Assembly (NCBI RefSeq): GCF_034190915.1
Contig: NW_026947502.1
Coordinates: 38,470,785-38,534,784 of the forward strand
Source of the DNA: Cavia porcellus
Lineage: Eukaryota; Chordata; Mammalia; Rodentia; Caviidae
Length of the DNA: 64,000 nt
Direction of reading: 5' to 3'
Both the position numbers and the translations under genes were made by a program. The stretch's first letter is position 1. Every line of letters begins with the position of its first letter. The notes below the pieces were generated by a model. That model worked only from the letters and a program-made list of their open reading frames with translations, ran no database searches and was not told where the DNA came from. Of this stretch, positions 1-11,817 are shown in pieces.

Positions 1-1281
1 TAACAACAGTAGCTCCAGCATTAGTTTATTTTATTGATTCAATGAAACATGCAGATAGAATGTTAACTATCCTGTTTGACACATAGTAAGACAGATAACT
101 AGCACTTTTCCCTGCAGAACAGAACATTTGCTAATTCCCAGAAAAACCATGCTAAAGAAAGGCAATCATGTAAAGTATGGATTATCATGTTTTATAATTG
201 TACTCACTATTGCTTCTCATTTTTAAGTATGAAAATCACAATGCTTTTTATGATGCCTAGAATGTCCCTCCAATCATGTAACAGTATTTAAATCTTTTTT
301 ATTATCAAAATGCATAGCAACTCTGTCCAAAAATGTGTAACTTCTGCCAAGACACTTATCTTTTCATGAAAAGTACATGGCCTCTAAAACAGTCACTTTC
401 CAAGTTGGTTTAAATGAGTCACTCAAACTTCTGAGTATCATTTATTTTTTCAAAATGGAAGTAAATTCCTACGTTGTATGATTTTTTTCAAAGATAGAGC
501 ATCAAGTGTAAAGCCCTGACCCTCAGAAGTTGACATGGATTTTTCTTGGTACTTTCTGCAAAATGTGTCTCTAAGTCACAAACTTTGGGTGAGGGGTGAC
601 TGTGAGGTGATTTTCCCTCCCAAGGTGGTTGACCTATGGATGAGTACCTGATCTCTGCTCAACCATTCTTTCTTCTGGTTATTTGAAGTTGGCATCCAGA
701 AACTAAGTTAGTGGACCTGGGTGCTGGAATTAAGAGGTAAGGGAGTCAGTCAGGGAGAAGCTGCCTGATTTTAATGCTAGACCCAGTTTTCACTAGGACA
801 AAGAAAGCTACTGGGTAGAGAGAAGACAAAGTCCACCCACAAGGAGAAACGGGCACTTGTGGGAGGGTGGCATAGCTCTGCGATGCTCCATTATCGGGCT
901 CAGCACTTTATCAGATCCACTCTCACATCTGGTCATGGATATTACTGTCATTTTCCAATAAGCATCTTTTTTTGTTTTGATAGCCTAGGTATGTTTTTTA
1001 TTGTTGCAACTGCATGACTAACTTCTGAAAGCAATTGTTCGCTAAATAGTGGTTTCCCTTTCATTTACTTTAAAAGTATCCTTAAATCATAATCAAGCTA
1101 TAATGAACATTAGTAATGCTGCTCTCTTCTCAGGTTTCAGGTATGGAGACAAGAATGTCGAAATACATTGAACGCCTTATTCAACGTTTTATGAGAGACA
1201 GAGTCAAACTTAAGAAAACAAATAACTAAGGTTTGAGTGTGTGTATGGGTGGTGGCAGGAAAATAGTAATTTATAACTGTC
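1..1281. other. unannotated AT-rich DNA
   Basis: I see no gene or clear repeat here. A short stretch near 900-960 has the spacing of an antisense MIR core, but it is too degraded to call. No open frame of useful length is present. Confidence 0.5.
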
Positions 1282-1676
1282 TGTTATGGTTTATACCTAG
1301 ATGTCCCCCCAAATCATCAAGAGCTCACAGAGTAGGCTTTGGGGAGGTAATTTGATCATGGGACCTGATACTCACCAATGGATTAGTCCATCAATCAGCT
1401 TATAGCTAAATGGATGTTGGAAGCTGAAGCTTGGTCAGAGGATGTGATAACTGGAGATGTGGTCTCCTCTACCGTTGATTCCTTGCTGCTTCCTGTCTAA
1501 CTTGCCATGGAGTTTTCCTCTACTGCCATGCTTTTCAGCCCTGTCTCCCTGCCTTGGGAGCAGCCAGCTATGGACTGAAACGTCTACCAAGTTTGAGTTC
1601 AGATAAACCTCTCCTTTAAGTTGTGGGCTTTGTTCCAGGTGATTTTGTTCCAGCAACAATGACAGTGATGAAGGCA
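1282..1676 (+). mobile_element. MaLR-type solo LTR
   Basis: The block opens with 'tgttatggttta' and a run of C after 'gatgt', and closes with a 'ccagcaacaatgac' tail. These are the end features of MaLR-class (ERVL-type) LTRs. A related element with the same opening and the same 'cagcaacaa' close lies at 51815-52278. The middle shares a 'ctatggactgaaac' segment followed by a pyrimidine-rich part just before the 3' end. No internal retroviral sequence is adjacent, so it is a solo LTR. An 80-residue antisense open frame inside it has no recognisable domain. Confidence 0.65.
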
Positions 1677-2282
1677 CTGCTCAGATGCAGTCCAGAATTT
1701 TGTCTTGTGGTGGTGCTGCTGTAAATCAAAGAATTTCAAACTTTTAAGACAGACAGCTTCATTTGGAATCAATTGTTTTTCTATTCTTGGTGAGGTTAGC
1801 TAGTGGTTAGTGGAGTGCATCTTCTTACATGAGAATACTCTATGGAAATGTATCCAGAGTCTTCTAACTAGAAGTGGAATTAATTAGGAGCTTTCGAATT
1901 CCTGATGACTTAATAAAGATGGGTATTAAGCAATTTCAGGTAATCAGAATCAGAATGAGGAACTTTTCCATATATTTTTCCCGACGCTTCCAAATTTGGA
2001 GACTAATTCCATACTAAATAATTGAGTTAACCACAAAACCCAAGAATAGAAATAAATTGAGAAGCATGAATGCTTTAGCATTGAAGATGCCCTGTTTTCT
2101 CTCATTTTTTTAGAAGTAGACTTGAAAACATTTCTGGCTATATAGAACTTTTGTTTAACCTTTGCTTTGTCACTTTACTCTCTGTAGTGAAATTGAGGAA
2201 CAGTGACAATAGGATGGGCAGACCTTTTATAATAAGCTTGTGAGCCGCAATTGGATAGGTGGCTTGTAGGAATGGAATTCTG

Positions 2283-2288
<6 letters not shown>
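1677..2288. other. unannotated DNA
   Basis: AT-rich sequence between the LTR and the TG microsatellite. I see no repeat, RNA gene or exon that I can support. Confidence 0.45.

Positions 2289-2326
<38 letters not shown>
2289..2326 (+). repeat. (TG)n microsatellite
   Basis: An uninterrupted run of about 19 TG dinucleotides. It directly abuts the tRNA-like end of the neighbouring SINE. Long pure runs like this are usually length-polymorphic. Confidence 0.97.
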
Positions 2327-2327
<1 letters not shown>

Positions 2328-2517
2328 CTGATGATTGATCACAGAGTCTCATGAAGACTGGGCAGGCACTCTATCACTGAGCTATATCCTCATCTTTTAA
2401 ACTTGTTTTCTGAGACAAAATCTCCCTAAATTACCTAGATTTCCCTCAATGTATGATTCTCCTGCTTCAGCCATCAAATAACTGGGACATCAAGTATATT
2501 GGCCACTAAGCCTGGCA
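2327..2517 (-). mobile_element. B4-type SINE (ID-B1 fusion), old
   Basis: Read on the minus strand, a B1-like half (about 2397-2517, containing 'gacatcaagtatattggcc' in antisense) is followed by an ID-like, tRNA-derived half (about 2327-2396, antisense 'ctatcactgagctatatcc'). This ID plus B1 arrangement is that of rodent B4 SINEs. The copy is strongly diverged and has no clear target-site duplication. Confidence 0.7.
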
Positions 2518-4049
2518 TGAATTGTATGTCTTTGTTGAATTAAATAGAATTCCAAAAATATTTACTGACTGTTTGGAAGGAACAATATGTTAAGGATTAG
2601 GGATTCAGTAATGTTCTATGGAAATCAATAATATTGTTCCCTCATTCAGCTATTAATATCTTAAATGTTTAGTTCCTGGTGTTAATTGTATTTTATAATT
2701 CATATTTTTAATGTATAAAGATCTTCAACATTGACTGTCCTTTAGAATTACCAAGGGAATTTTAGTGCCTTAGGCTCTGTCTCTAAAGAAATCATAATGT
2801 CCCAAGGTGGTAACCAATCATCAGTAATTTCTTATGCTCTCTATGCAATTTCAGTGAGTGGCCAGTTAATAGGTCCCAATTGGGTTACAGGAAGGTTGCA
2901 TGTTAAATCTTGGAGCAACTGGGCCAGGGTCTCAGGTATACTGAACTCACAACCTATCAGTGTTTGTGCAGTGGAATTCGTGCATGAGCTGGGACAGGAA
3001 CGTTGCCTGTGTACTGTGATATTAAGGAGATCAGGGAGCTCTGGCACCTCTCATTTAAGCCTTATAGTAATATTGACAGATAAGCTTTTGTTTTTCAAAT
3101 TGCGTAAAACATTTGAAACTCTGGGAAATGAAAATTGGCTTTATTGACATCACACAGTAATTCTCAGAGCTGAGCTAATATCGGGCGCTACTTTCCTTAC
3201 ACCTAACACGGCAGCTTTTCAGATGTGTAATCACACAGGATGTGGAAGGTACTATAGAGTGATACAAATGAATGTGACAACCTCAAGAAACAGACCTGGG
3301 CTCTGGTCCATTGCTTCCTGGAGGATTTGTCTTTTCAGCTGGACAGTCAGGAATGTAGAGATTAAAAATGTGATAGTATCCTACGGTGATATAATAAGCA
3401 ATGATCTTATTTGCCTGTAAAATAAAATATGAGGAGCTTTGCTAGGAATAATTGTGATTCTTTCAAGGGTATGTAACTGAATAAAGGCCACAATACTTCT
3501 TCTGGAAGCGCACCCGCACTGGCAGCACAGTAGCTTCACAGGGTGAAGCTGCCCACACTGCTGCCCATCCATCCATAGCATGGTAGAGATCTGGAGTAGG
3601 GTCTACTGGACTAGTGCAGAAGGCAGCCACAGGCATAAACTGGTTTGGGGGTAGATTCAAAGGACTGCAGAATGTGAAGCCAATTTAATTATTAGATAAT
3701 GCAAGCCAGAAAAGGCCATTTTAAGCAAGGTAGTGGTAAAGAAATCTACTACAAACTCTGTCTTCCGCTTTACTGTTTTTCTCTTGTTATTTATTTAGAA
3801 AAAGTTGAATATTCTCAGTGGAATGCATTCACAGTCTAAAAGTATGTCAGCATTCCCTGGGAAAACTTCTCAGCTGTACTACTTCTCTAGCCTTGGGACT
3901 TGAGCTTTGGTATGGTGTCAGAGCTTTGGTATGGTCTGAATAGTTTCACAAACTACATTCAAAGCCAGAATCTTCTCTGTCCCATTCCAATTTTGATATA
4001 TTCAATTTGGGGACATAATATACAAAGTTATGAAAATCTGCAAGTCCAC
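2518..4049. other. unannotated DNA with a possible MER5-like remnant
   Basis: Positions 2705-2790 weakly resemble the left end of a MER5-type hAT remnant ('ttagaattaccaagggaatttt'-like layout). The 116-residue frame at 2797-3147 has no domain, no coding-like composition and an equally open antisense frame, so it is not called as a gene. A modestly GC-richer patch at 3500-3660 is unexplained. Confidence 0.35.
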
Positions 4050-4345
4050 TGTTGGTATGCTGTAACAAATTACAACAGTTGGACTTGACTGATAAGCAAT
4101 AGACATTCATTTATAACATTTCTGGAGGCTGGACAGCTCCAGACCAAAACATTGTCGGACTTGGGGTCTGCAAAGCCCACTTCATGGCTATCTTTTCTCT
4201 GTAACCTCACAGAGTGAAAATGGAATTGGAGCTTTCTGTATTTTTTTGAATTTTATTTTTGTAAAGGGCACTAATTCTACTCATCAGCACTCTACTCTTA
4301 AGATCTAATCACCTACAAAGGTCCCATCTCATAATAACAAAGAGG
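4050..4345 (-). mobile_element. MLT1-type MaLR LTR, antisense
   Basis: The plus strand shows 'atgctgtaacaaattacaac' followed by 'catttctggaggctgg'. This is the reverse complement of the MLT1 3' end, where a 'cagcctccagaactgtgag' motif is followed by an AATAAA-containing part and 'tttgttacagcag'. Divergence is high, as expected for this ancient family. The far end is indistinct. Confidence 0.65.
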
Positions 4346-4369
4346 GTTCAGATTTTATATTATTAGCTT

Positions 4370-4760
4370 TTCTGTCACTAAAACCACATACACTACATCT
4401 TCAATTTCAATGAAGTTTATTTGACTCACAGTTTCAGAAGATTCAGTCCACGGTTAGCTGATTCCAAAACAGAAATATCATAGAAGGATGCGGTGGAGCA
4501 AAACTACTTTGTTCATGGTGACTGGGTATCATAGGAAGAGGGGAATGGAACAAAAAGATTGACATGGCTAGGGATCATATATGGACCATATGTCATGTCT
4601 CCACTATCCATCTGGATATACCCATGAGTGTGTTTTATTGATCCCCTAGGTGACTTTTGAGCCAATCAAGTTGACAAGTTTAACCATCACAGGTTTAAAC
4701 CTATGAATATGTTAATTTGGGGGGAGATCACAAATAGAGAAAACACCCTTCTGATATCAA
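4370..4760 (-). mobile_element. MaLR-like LTR remnant, antisense
   Basis: The stretch contains 'ttatttgactcacagtttca', then 'ttcagtccacggttagctga', then 'catggtgactgggtatcata'. This order matches the antisense layout of rodent MaLR-class LTRs. Sequence from 4780 to 4930 also looks LTR-like (a 'ggctgtggtttattaaaatg' segment) but I cannot assign it. Confidence 0.45.
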
Positions 4761-5430
4761 TTACAAACTCAGGAGTCTGTAAAACTACACTTGATTTTGC
4801 TAGAGGAACCACAGAACTCATTGAACGTTATTATACTTATGGCTGTGGTTTATTAAAATGAAAGGGAATAGACGAAAGTCTGCTAAGGAGAGAGACTATG
4901 GAAGCTGAACCCATGAGTGTCCCAAATGTGTAAATTTCAGTTATTCGCTTCTACCAGTACTGTAGGTAAAGAGTCCTTCTTGTGGCCACAGGGATAGACA
5001 GAGACCTGTTGGTTCTCTGTATTCTTAGGGTTGAATGTAAAAGAGTTACAAGAAATTCAAAACAAAGTAGGTCAAGCTCCATGTTTCTGCTGAAAGAATA
5101 CAGTAGAGCAGCTTTGAGGATTGAAGACTTCAGAGAGGTAGTAGCTTGAGAATGTGACCTGTTTCTTAGGATCACAGTCAAGACACATACAGATATCTGA
5201 TCCTTAACAGTGAACTACTGATTTTGAGAACTCAGGTAAAGATGGATCACTATTCATGTAGCAGACTAACGCTCATAGTAGGTGTGAGAGATACACATTG
5301 CACTGCGAAAGCTTTGTGAGTAGACTTCAAATGAACACCACAATTCACAGATAGTTGGTCTTGGCTGTAGATCTGAACCTAATCAAGTTGATTTTCCTAT
5401 GCAAACAAAATAGTTTATCATTTTCAGTAA
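4761..5430. other. unannotated DNA
   Basis: Possible further LTR remnant at 4780-4930. The rest shows no recognisable feature; the 76-residue antisense frame at 4951-5181 has no domain. Confidence 0.35.
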
Positions 5431-5439
5431 GATTTAAAG

Positions 5440-7240
5440 AAAACCTAGACTTTCACAACATGATATTCAAAGTGTATAAGATACAACTAAAAATCGCTTG
5501 TCACAGAAAGAGTTAGAAAAGTCTGAACTCATACAGGAGAAGAAAATCAGTAGACGTCAAAGTTATGATAACACAGACATTTGAATTACTTGACTTATAA
5601 TTTGGACCAGCATTATAATGCTTTCCAAGAAGTAAGGGTAAATGCTCTAAAAATAGAAATATGTGGAAAAATTAGGAATTAAAGATACAATTAAGAAATA
5701 AATCAAAATTTTAGATCATAAAATAAAATAATTAGACTTGAAAACCTGCTTGATATCACAACAGTGCAATGGAGGTGACAGAAAATAATTAATTTTGAGA
5801 TTAGTGAAATTGTCCAATCTGAGCAAGGCACAAGACACAGTGTCTCACTGATCCACAGCTGGAAGAACACTAAACAATTTTTAAGGTTTATCCTAAAGCT
5901 TCAGCACAAAGACAGTGTGATGTTTGTGAAAGAATACATGAATGGAACCTTATAGTCTAGAAACAGACAAACACTCAAGTACAGAGAGTTTATTTTTAAT
6001 AAAGATATCAAGGCAACTTATAGAGAAAGCAGGGTCTCCTGGTGTTTTACATCTGTATGCAAAGAAAGCCCTTTGATCCAAATCTGTAACTTAAAAATTA
6101 ACCCAAAGTTGATTATATATTTAAATATGAAATCAAAAATTATATAATTTAGAGAGAGAGCAAAAAAGAAATCTGTGTGTCCTGGGCTTGGTCAGAATTC
6201 TTAAATATGATAACAAAAACAGATCAAAATAGAAAATAAAAGAACACATTGGAATTCATCACAATTTATTTATTTATTGGTCTTTTTGAGACAGAATTCC
6301 ACTATGCAGTTCAGGCTGGCCTTGAACTCAGCCCAGGCTAGCAGCATTCCTCTTACTTTAGCCTCCTGAGTGCTGGGATTACGGACATGTGCCACTATGC
6401 CTGACCGAATTCATCACTGTTAAAAAGTTATGGTTTATGACAGTGGAGCACAAATAGAGTAAAAAACGCAAGCCAAAGACTGAGAGAAAATATTTTCAGG
6501 TTATATATCTAACCAGTGATTCATTGGAAGTATACAAAGAAATCTCTTGGGTCTAATAAAAAGAAAAAAGTCAGTATAAAAGTGGATCCAATACTTGAAC
6601 AACAAAGAGGAAACATAGATGGTAAATAAGCATATGAGAAAATATCCAACATCATTAGTCATTGGGGAAACAACTTATTGTCAGCACATCTACTAAAATG
6701 ACTAAGATTTTTAAAGCTACCAACAATACTAAGTGCTGGTAAGGATGTGAGGTAAATGGAATGTAAAATGGTACAGTTATTCTGGAAAACTGTTTGGCAG
6801 TGTCTTAAAAAAATAGTTCAGTGTACACTTGCCTTATGACCCAGCCATCCTACTGTGAAATAATTTTCCAAGTAAGCTGAAAATTTGTATTTACTCAAAA
6901 AAGAGGTACATGAATATTTATTTAAGCTGTGTTTGAGATTAATAATAACTAGAAAAAGACACAAACAGTAAATGAATGAAAAAAAGACCCATGGTAGACT
7001 TGTATAATGAAGTAATATATCAGGGATTAAAAAGGGAGAGGAATTTGATGTACACAACAACTTGGATAGATTTCAAGGGCATTATACTTGGTAAAAAAGA
7101 GGCTAATATCAACAGATTATGTACTGTACAATTTCATGTATGTGACACTCGCAGATAACACCATAGTAACAGAGAAGAGGTCATGATTACTGCTAGGAGA
7201 AAAGGTATTTATGTTGAGGATGTGAGGATGTAAAATAAAA
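5440..7240 (+). mobile_element. old L1 remnant, internally deleted, with nested B1
   Basis: Positions 5440-5960 match the ORF1 5' region of an ancient mammalian L1 (L1M group) and are full of stops. From about 6090 the sequence jumps to the ORF2 3' end. It contains the counterparts of 'gaaaatatccaacatcatta', 'ggtaaggatgtgagg' and 'gacccagccatcctac', and continues to the 3' end near 7240. ORF1's remainder and most of ORF2 are absent. A B1 SINE interrupts the ORF2 part. Short frames in this block are decayed L1 coding sequence or its shadows. Confidence 0.8.
6263..6406 (-). mobile_element. B1 SINE, antisense, nested in L1
   Basis: The reverse complement of a B1 element: 'gagacagaattccactatgc' near the left and 'gagtgctgggattacgg' near the right. 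It has an 11-bp perfect target-site duplication, 'gaattcatcac', at 6252-6262 and 6407-6417. The host L1 reads through once the SINE and one duplication are removed, so it inserted after the L1. Confidence 0.92.
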
Positions 7241-7449
7241 GGCATGCCTACAGAGATATTCAGGGCACGAGACAGTTCTGTAGCATGTAGTTTTCACATG
7301 ATTTCACTATACAGATTAAGTCTAACAGTAATTCTATAGTTAGACCTTCTAAAAGTCATTTTCGTGTCTCCCAAAATATAGATAAAACAAAGGGATACAC
7401 AGGCTCCAGGAGAAATGGCCCTTGTCAGGGTAATGTTGTCATCATACCT
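7241..7449. other. unannotated spacer
   Basis: Sequence between the L1 3' end and the DNA-transposon remnant. It may include the last part of the L1 3' UTR. Nothing else is seen. Confidence 0.35.
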
Positions 7450-7757
7450 TAGAACAAAGGTCACTGAACTGCAGTCCTCAGGCCAACTCTGATGCCAACC
7501 ATTTTTGCATGCCCAGGGAGCTTGTGTTTTTTTGCATTTAAATAATAAGAAATCTAGAACATCCCATGATACAAGAAAAGTGTATGACATTGAAAATTCA
7601 GAGTCCGTAGATGAAATTTGCTGGAATGCAGTTGAGCCCATTCTGTTGTCTGTGGCTGCTTTTGTGCTATTTTGGTAGAGTAGCTGTGACACACTATATG
7701 CTTTCGAAAGTGTGAAATCTTTATTTGGCTCTTCATGAAAAATTTTAGCCAACTCAT
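7450..7757 (+). mobile_element. non-autonomous DNA-transposon remnant
   Basis: The left part 'ggtcactgaactgcagtcct' and the central 'tgttgtctgtggctgctttt' through to the right-hand 'ttttagccaactc' match a common mammalian repeat whose ends read like 'ggtcggcaaact'. A second copy lies at 42410-42655. The 152-residue antisense frame over 7294-7752 is the longest frame in this part of the window. It lies mostly in this repeat and shows no protein domain, so it is not a gene. Confidence 0.7.
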
Positions 7758-8849
7758 ATTATTATAGTCTTAAAATAATCTGCTTATTTTTATGTAACAT
7801 TAGACCCTAACTAAGTGAGATTTACCTATGCAATGGATCAATGAATAATCTTTGACAAATTTTAAAAAAATAATTTTCCTGATACAAACAAGATCCATTT
7901 AAAAAACCCCAGTATTTCAGTGATTGTCCTCCAGTTACCTCAACTCCCATTTCAGGGTCTCAGATCTGGTAAATGATCAAGAAAAAAAGCTAGGAAGTGC
8001 ATCTTCAATAACACCCAAATATGGGAATTTTATGGTCTGTGTGCTGATGGTAAAATCCATGTAATAGGAGTTCATTATAGTACTTCAACGCCGGGTGGTG
8101 CGTTGTGAAACTAGTAGTTATCAGAGGTAGGCACTAAGGAATCTGACTTACTGTTGATAAGCATGCCATAAAATCTGCAGTTAAGTCACATTTTCTGACT
8201 GTGGTTTCCAAGTTTTTAAATATAGCCTCTGACTACTTCATAGTTGTAAAGACTGACTTTCTTTTTGTTATGCAGCAATGAGTAATTTATAACATCTGTT
8301 AAGTGAACAATATTTACCAAGTGCTATCACACAAGATAAAGATATATTCCACTGTGTCTTTATAGCAGTCAAGAGAGCTAGAAAATGTATTTGCTACTTC
8401 TGATTTCACCACACGGCATTATAGTTCTATGAAGTACAAATCTGAAGCAATTCTAATATCATCCTATCTCTATGTGTTCCTTGCTTGGAGTTTTTCTTAG
8501 ACCATTCTGAATGTCTTTGAAAGAACAAAACAAGATGCCTTCAAATATGTTTTTTAAAATATATAGTTTAAATGATTATTATTCCATGTGTGCAGAAATT
8601 TATTTGCCAGTCACATGTAACATATTGAACCAGGCCATGTAACTTAGGTTTAAAATGTAAGAGACTATATCTAGTAATAACTTGAGTAATAACATGTTTA
8701 TTCATAGTGGTTTGTAATTAAATATAATGATGGATGGAAATGTACTTCAAACATATAAAACTATCAATTATAATTTATAGTTTTCTAAACATGTTTACAT
8801 ATATATTATTTTCAAGGATTATAAAAGCACCATATAAATATACAAGACT
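7758..8849. other. unannotated AT-rich DNA
   Basis: No repeat, RNA or exon can be supported. Runs of A/T around 8540-8830 are the most AT-rich part. Confidence 0.45.
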
Positions 8850-9000
8850 GGCACAGCAATCTTTACCATACAAAAGAGGGAAATGAAACTTGCTCAGGCA
8901 GAGATTCTTCCCAGGGATAGCTTGTGAGTGGTGGATTGGGGATTAGAACAGAGATCTTCTAACTCGCAATCAGGAGATAGTTCTTCCATATTATTTTTGC
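8850..9000 (-). mobile_element. MIR-type SINE, antisense, weak
   Basis: The order 'gagggaaatgaaacttgctc', then 'gattagaacagagatcttct', resembles the antisense MIR layout (a 'gaggaaactgag' part followed by a 'gatttgaacccagg' part). Divergence is high. Confidence 0.45.
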
Positions 9001-9840
9001 TACCTTATTTATTATTTAGGAAAATACTCCACTGTCCTTTAAATAGTGATATTTATTCTAGCTGGAGGACAAGGTTCTACTGTCCTATACAGTGAAAGTT
9101 AGGAGTGCAACTATTTTGCACAAATATTGTTATTCCTTTCGTTCCCATCCTTCTATATCTCTAGATCTCAGTTGTATAATGTAGTTGATTTATATATATT
9201 TCTAGTCTGAATCTGGAAGGGGAAATATTCAATGAAAGTGCGCTATTGGGATTGAAAGCATGAAACCCCCATTGTGGAGTTACAACAAATTGCTTTGGCA
9301 TTTCTTGTGTGTGCTGTGTGATTGAGATTTTTTTCTATATTGATCTTCTTTTTTCAGCAGCAGTAAATCTCAAGACAGTATATGCAGCACTCCAGTTTTG
9401 CTTAACAGCAGAGGGAGATAGACTTTCATGACTGACTCACATAATTAACCATTAAGAATGCATTGAGGTGACAAAATCTAGTTTTGCACCCCTAAATCTC
9501 TAACCATTGGATAAATGAGATGGCATTTATTCTCTTAGACTCATCTTATGTGAGTAGTTTATTTAAAACATGCTAGTGGGAATATCAGTGGATAAAAGCA
9601 GCCGTGCTTCCTCTCCACTCTTACACATGAGTCCGAAGCTCTGGCCTGATCCTGCTCATCCGTGCCGGTGACTGTGAATGCCAGTAGGTGAATGCATTCA
9701 GGTGATCCTTACACTCTTATTTCCTCAAAACCATGATTTCCAAGTTCTCCTTTTGTTGGCTTCTGTCCTTGCTCCTTTTCTCAAGTCTTCTCTGATGTAC
9801 CTTTCTTAGCTTTATGGGACTCTAACTACTTCTGTGGACA
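9001..9840. other. unannotated AT-rich DNA
   Basis: No feature can be supported in this stretch. Confidence 0.45.
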
Positions 9841-10735
9841 AACTCATTTTTATTTAAAGTTTTATTGTAAAGAGAATAAAACCAAGCAAAACAAAACAGA
9901 ATAAAGCCAATCAAAACAAACCTGTGTGACACAGGACTTCAAAACAATAGGAAATCAACAATAGTTATCATAATGCCTCTTGCTGTCTTCAAAATTGCTG
10001 CAGATAACTTCAGACATAGTAAAAATCAAACAAAACAGAACAGAATAGAACCAATAAAAACAAAACAATGAATGCAATAAAGGACTTCAAAACAAGATAA
10101 GAGTAAATCCAAAATTGCTATCTTATCTTTGAAATAGCTGCCCATGTCATTGGATATAATAAAATCAAACAAACCAAAACACAATAAAACAGAATAAAAT
10201 CCATCCCAACAAAACAATGAAAATGATACAGGACTTCAGAACAAGATAATAGGGAATTAAGAATGACCACCTTCAGAAGGAGATTCCCCATAGATGTTAC
10301 ATTGCGTATTGTTATCCTCTGAATAAATGATCAAACTGCTGGCTTGAGACCTGCAAATTCAGTGAAACACTAAACACTACAAGCATTAAGCTGTATTTTA
10401 TCTCAATAGCTATCATCACAGCCTTGTTTCTCTAGATCAGCTGATCATTTATGGCAGGAAGTAGGGTTGGGTCTTCTTGTTTCCCAGCCTGCTTGCTAGA
10501 AGGAGCTGCTAGAAGGCATGTGGCTCTCTCCCCAGTGGCCCACGCATGGTAATGATATGTAGGGAAGGCTTGATTCTTGTTGACTTCTTGTTTTCTTCCC
10601 CTAGTCTTCAAGGGGCACTGATTCACAGGAAAATGCTGGCATTTGGCTGTCCCTGCAGTGGTCCATGCATGACACAGATTCACAGGGAAGGCTTGCTTCT
10701 TGGCAACTTCTTGTTCTCTTGACACTCATTTTTTT
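9841..10735 (+). repeat. unnamed interspersed repeat with nested tandem arrays
   Basis: Three imperfect A-rich copies of about 145 bp start near 9870, 10019 and 10160. Each has an AAAACA-rich head followed by 'caggacttcaaaacaa'-like sequence. A unique stretch follows (10310-10425), then a second array of about three 62-bp imperfect copies (10535-10720) marked by 'gggaaggcttg' and 'acttcttgtt'. The part at 10185-10420 is shared, in the same order, with 24405-24625, so this is a dispersed family. The antisense frame at 10432-10725 is repetitive because it translates the array. An LTR or ERV origin is possible but unproven. Confidence 0.6.
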
Positions 10736-10894
10736 TATCCAGTTTATTCTATATTTTTTGCATGGATCCCCTGCAAAGTGTTCTGCAAAGGGAAGGCTAA
10801 TTTTGTTTCTTTGAAATTCACTTGCTCGTTTTCTCACTGTGCCAATTATACAAGATAGTTCCTCTCTTGATCTTCTGTGTACTATTCTTTCATT

Positions 10895-11060
10895 TAAATA
10901 TATGTATGGAGCCTCTAATATGTGGTATATATTGTGTTAGATTCCTGGAATTCAACAAGGAGCAAAATAGAAAAAAAAATCAGACTTTACTGGAGCTTAT
11001 ATTCTATTGGAAGATTTGTATATGGCAGAGGTTTTAAAAAACAAAGAGACAATAAGCACT
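10895..11060 (-). mobile_element. L2-type LINE 3' end, antisense
   Basis: The stretch reads 'ggagcctctaatatgtggta', then 'ggaattcaacaaggagcaaa', then 'ctggagcttatattctattg'. This is the antisense layout of an L2 3' end ('tactatgtgccagg' to 'ggagcttacattctag'). It is old and fragmentary. Confidence 0.55.
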
Positions 11061-11064
11061 ATTA

Positions 11065-11640
11065 TGGTTAATTCCCTCTGTCACCTTGAGCAGTCTAGAA
11101 GTTAACTAAGTGATTCAGTAGGAGGCCATGATCCTCATTTTGTAAACATCCTGAGGTTGTACAAGAGGAAGGCAAGAAGATGGTTTGCATGTGAAGAATC
11201 CATCCTATCATGGGAAGCCTACATACAATATTTCTGGCTTTTAAGAGAAGCTCCAGTCTTTGCCTTCAGATTGGACATTGTATCCTGGCTTCTGGTACAG
11301 ACTGGTTGGTGTCTGTTGGGGACTCCTCAGCCTGCCAGAGTAAATTCTTCAGAGTACATTCTGTTTGTAGATTCTTCAGCATTCCATTGCAGACCCTTAA
11401 CCATCCTGATATGGATTTGCACAAAACCCTGTAGTGAGCTCTGGACCTCAGACTGTACCCTTCAGTCTCCAGTGTGTGGGACCCTCTGTATGCTTCCCTA
11501 TCTAACTCTGTGACTGGCCATTGTAAGCTGATCTTGTAACTTACCATTTGTATATCTCGTGCTATAACTGTTTCTCTGTAAACCCTGGATAGAGATTTTG
11601 GTACCAGGAGTAGCTCTAGAGAAACAGAATTATAATGATG
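11065..11640 (+). repeat. old unclassified repeat, probably LTR-derived
   Basis: The segment 'ccagtctttgccttcagatt' and the close with 'tgtttctctgtaaaccctgg' and 'ttttggtaccaggagtagct' resemble a widespread old mammalian repeat that ends in a 'ctctggagaaccctgact' motif. I cannot name it confidently. The plus-strand 118-residue and overlapping minus-strand 200-residue frames here have no domain; the latter also runs through the poly(T) of the next SINE. Confidence 0.4.
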
Positions 11641-11682
11641 GCATTTAAAAAATGACTTTAGGGATTCCTGAAGTTGGCTCTG

Positions 11683-11684
<2 letters not shown>

Positions 11685-11722
<38 letters not shown>

Positions 11723-11808
11723 GCTTTTTCTTTTTTATCGGTACCAGGGATCGAACTCACGACTGCCTGCTTGCAAGGCAGGCGCTTATGCCACTGAGCC
11801 CCAGCCCC
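11685..11808 (-). mobile_element. ID-type tRNA-derived SINE
   Basis: Antisense ID element with a long poly(T) (the tail), then 'atcggtaccagggatcgaac' and 'gcaaggcaggcgcttatgcc'. It is flanked by a 9-bp perfect duplication, 'ggctctgca', at 11676-11684 and 11809-11817. Compared with the copy at 38463, about six bases are missing in the head, which removes part of the A box. The B box remains intact. Confidence 0.93.
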
Positions 11809-11817
11809 GGCTCTGCA

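Noticed and set aside
2797..3147. 116-residue plus-strand open frame
   Set aside because: No domain, no coding-like composition, an overlapping open antisense frame, and no splice or promoter context.
7294..7752. 152-residue minus-strand open frame
   Set aside because: Most of it lies in a DNA-transposon remnant (7450-7757) that is recognisable on the other strand, and it shows no domain.
9841..10300. CRISPR-like array from regularly spaced A-rich repeats
   Set aside because: The units are adjacent and imperfect with no unique spacers, and the host is a mammal.
10432..10725. Repetitive antisense peptide with recurring QAFP-type motifs
   Set aside because: The pattern is the translation of a roughly 62-bp tandem array inside an interspersed repeat.
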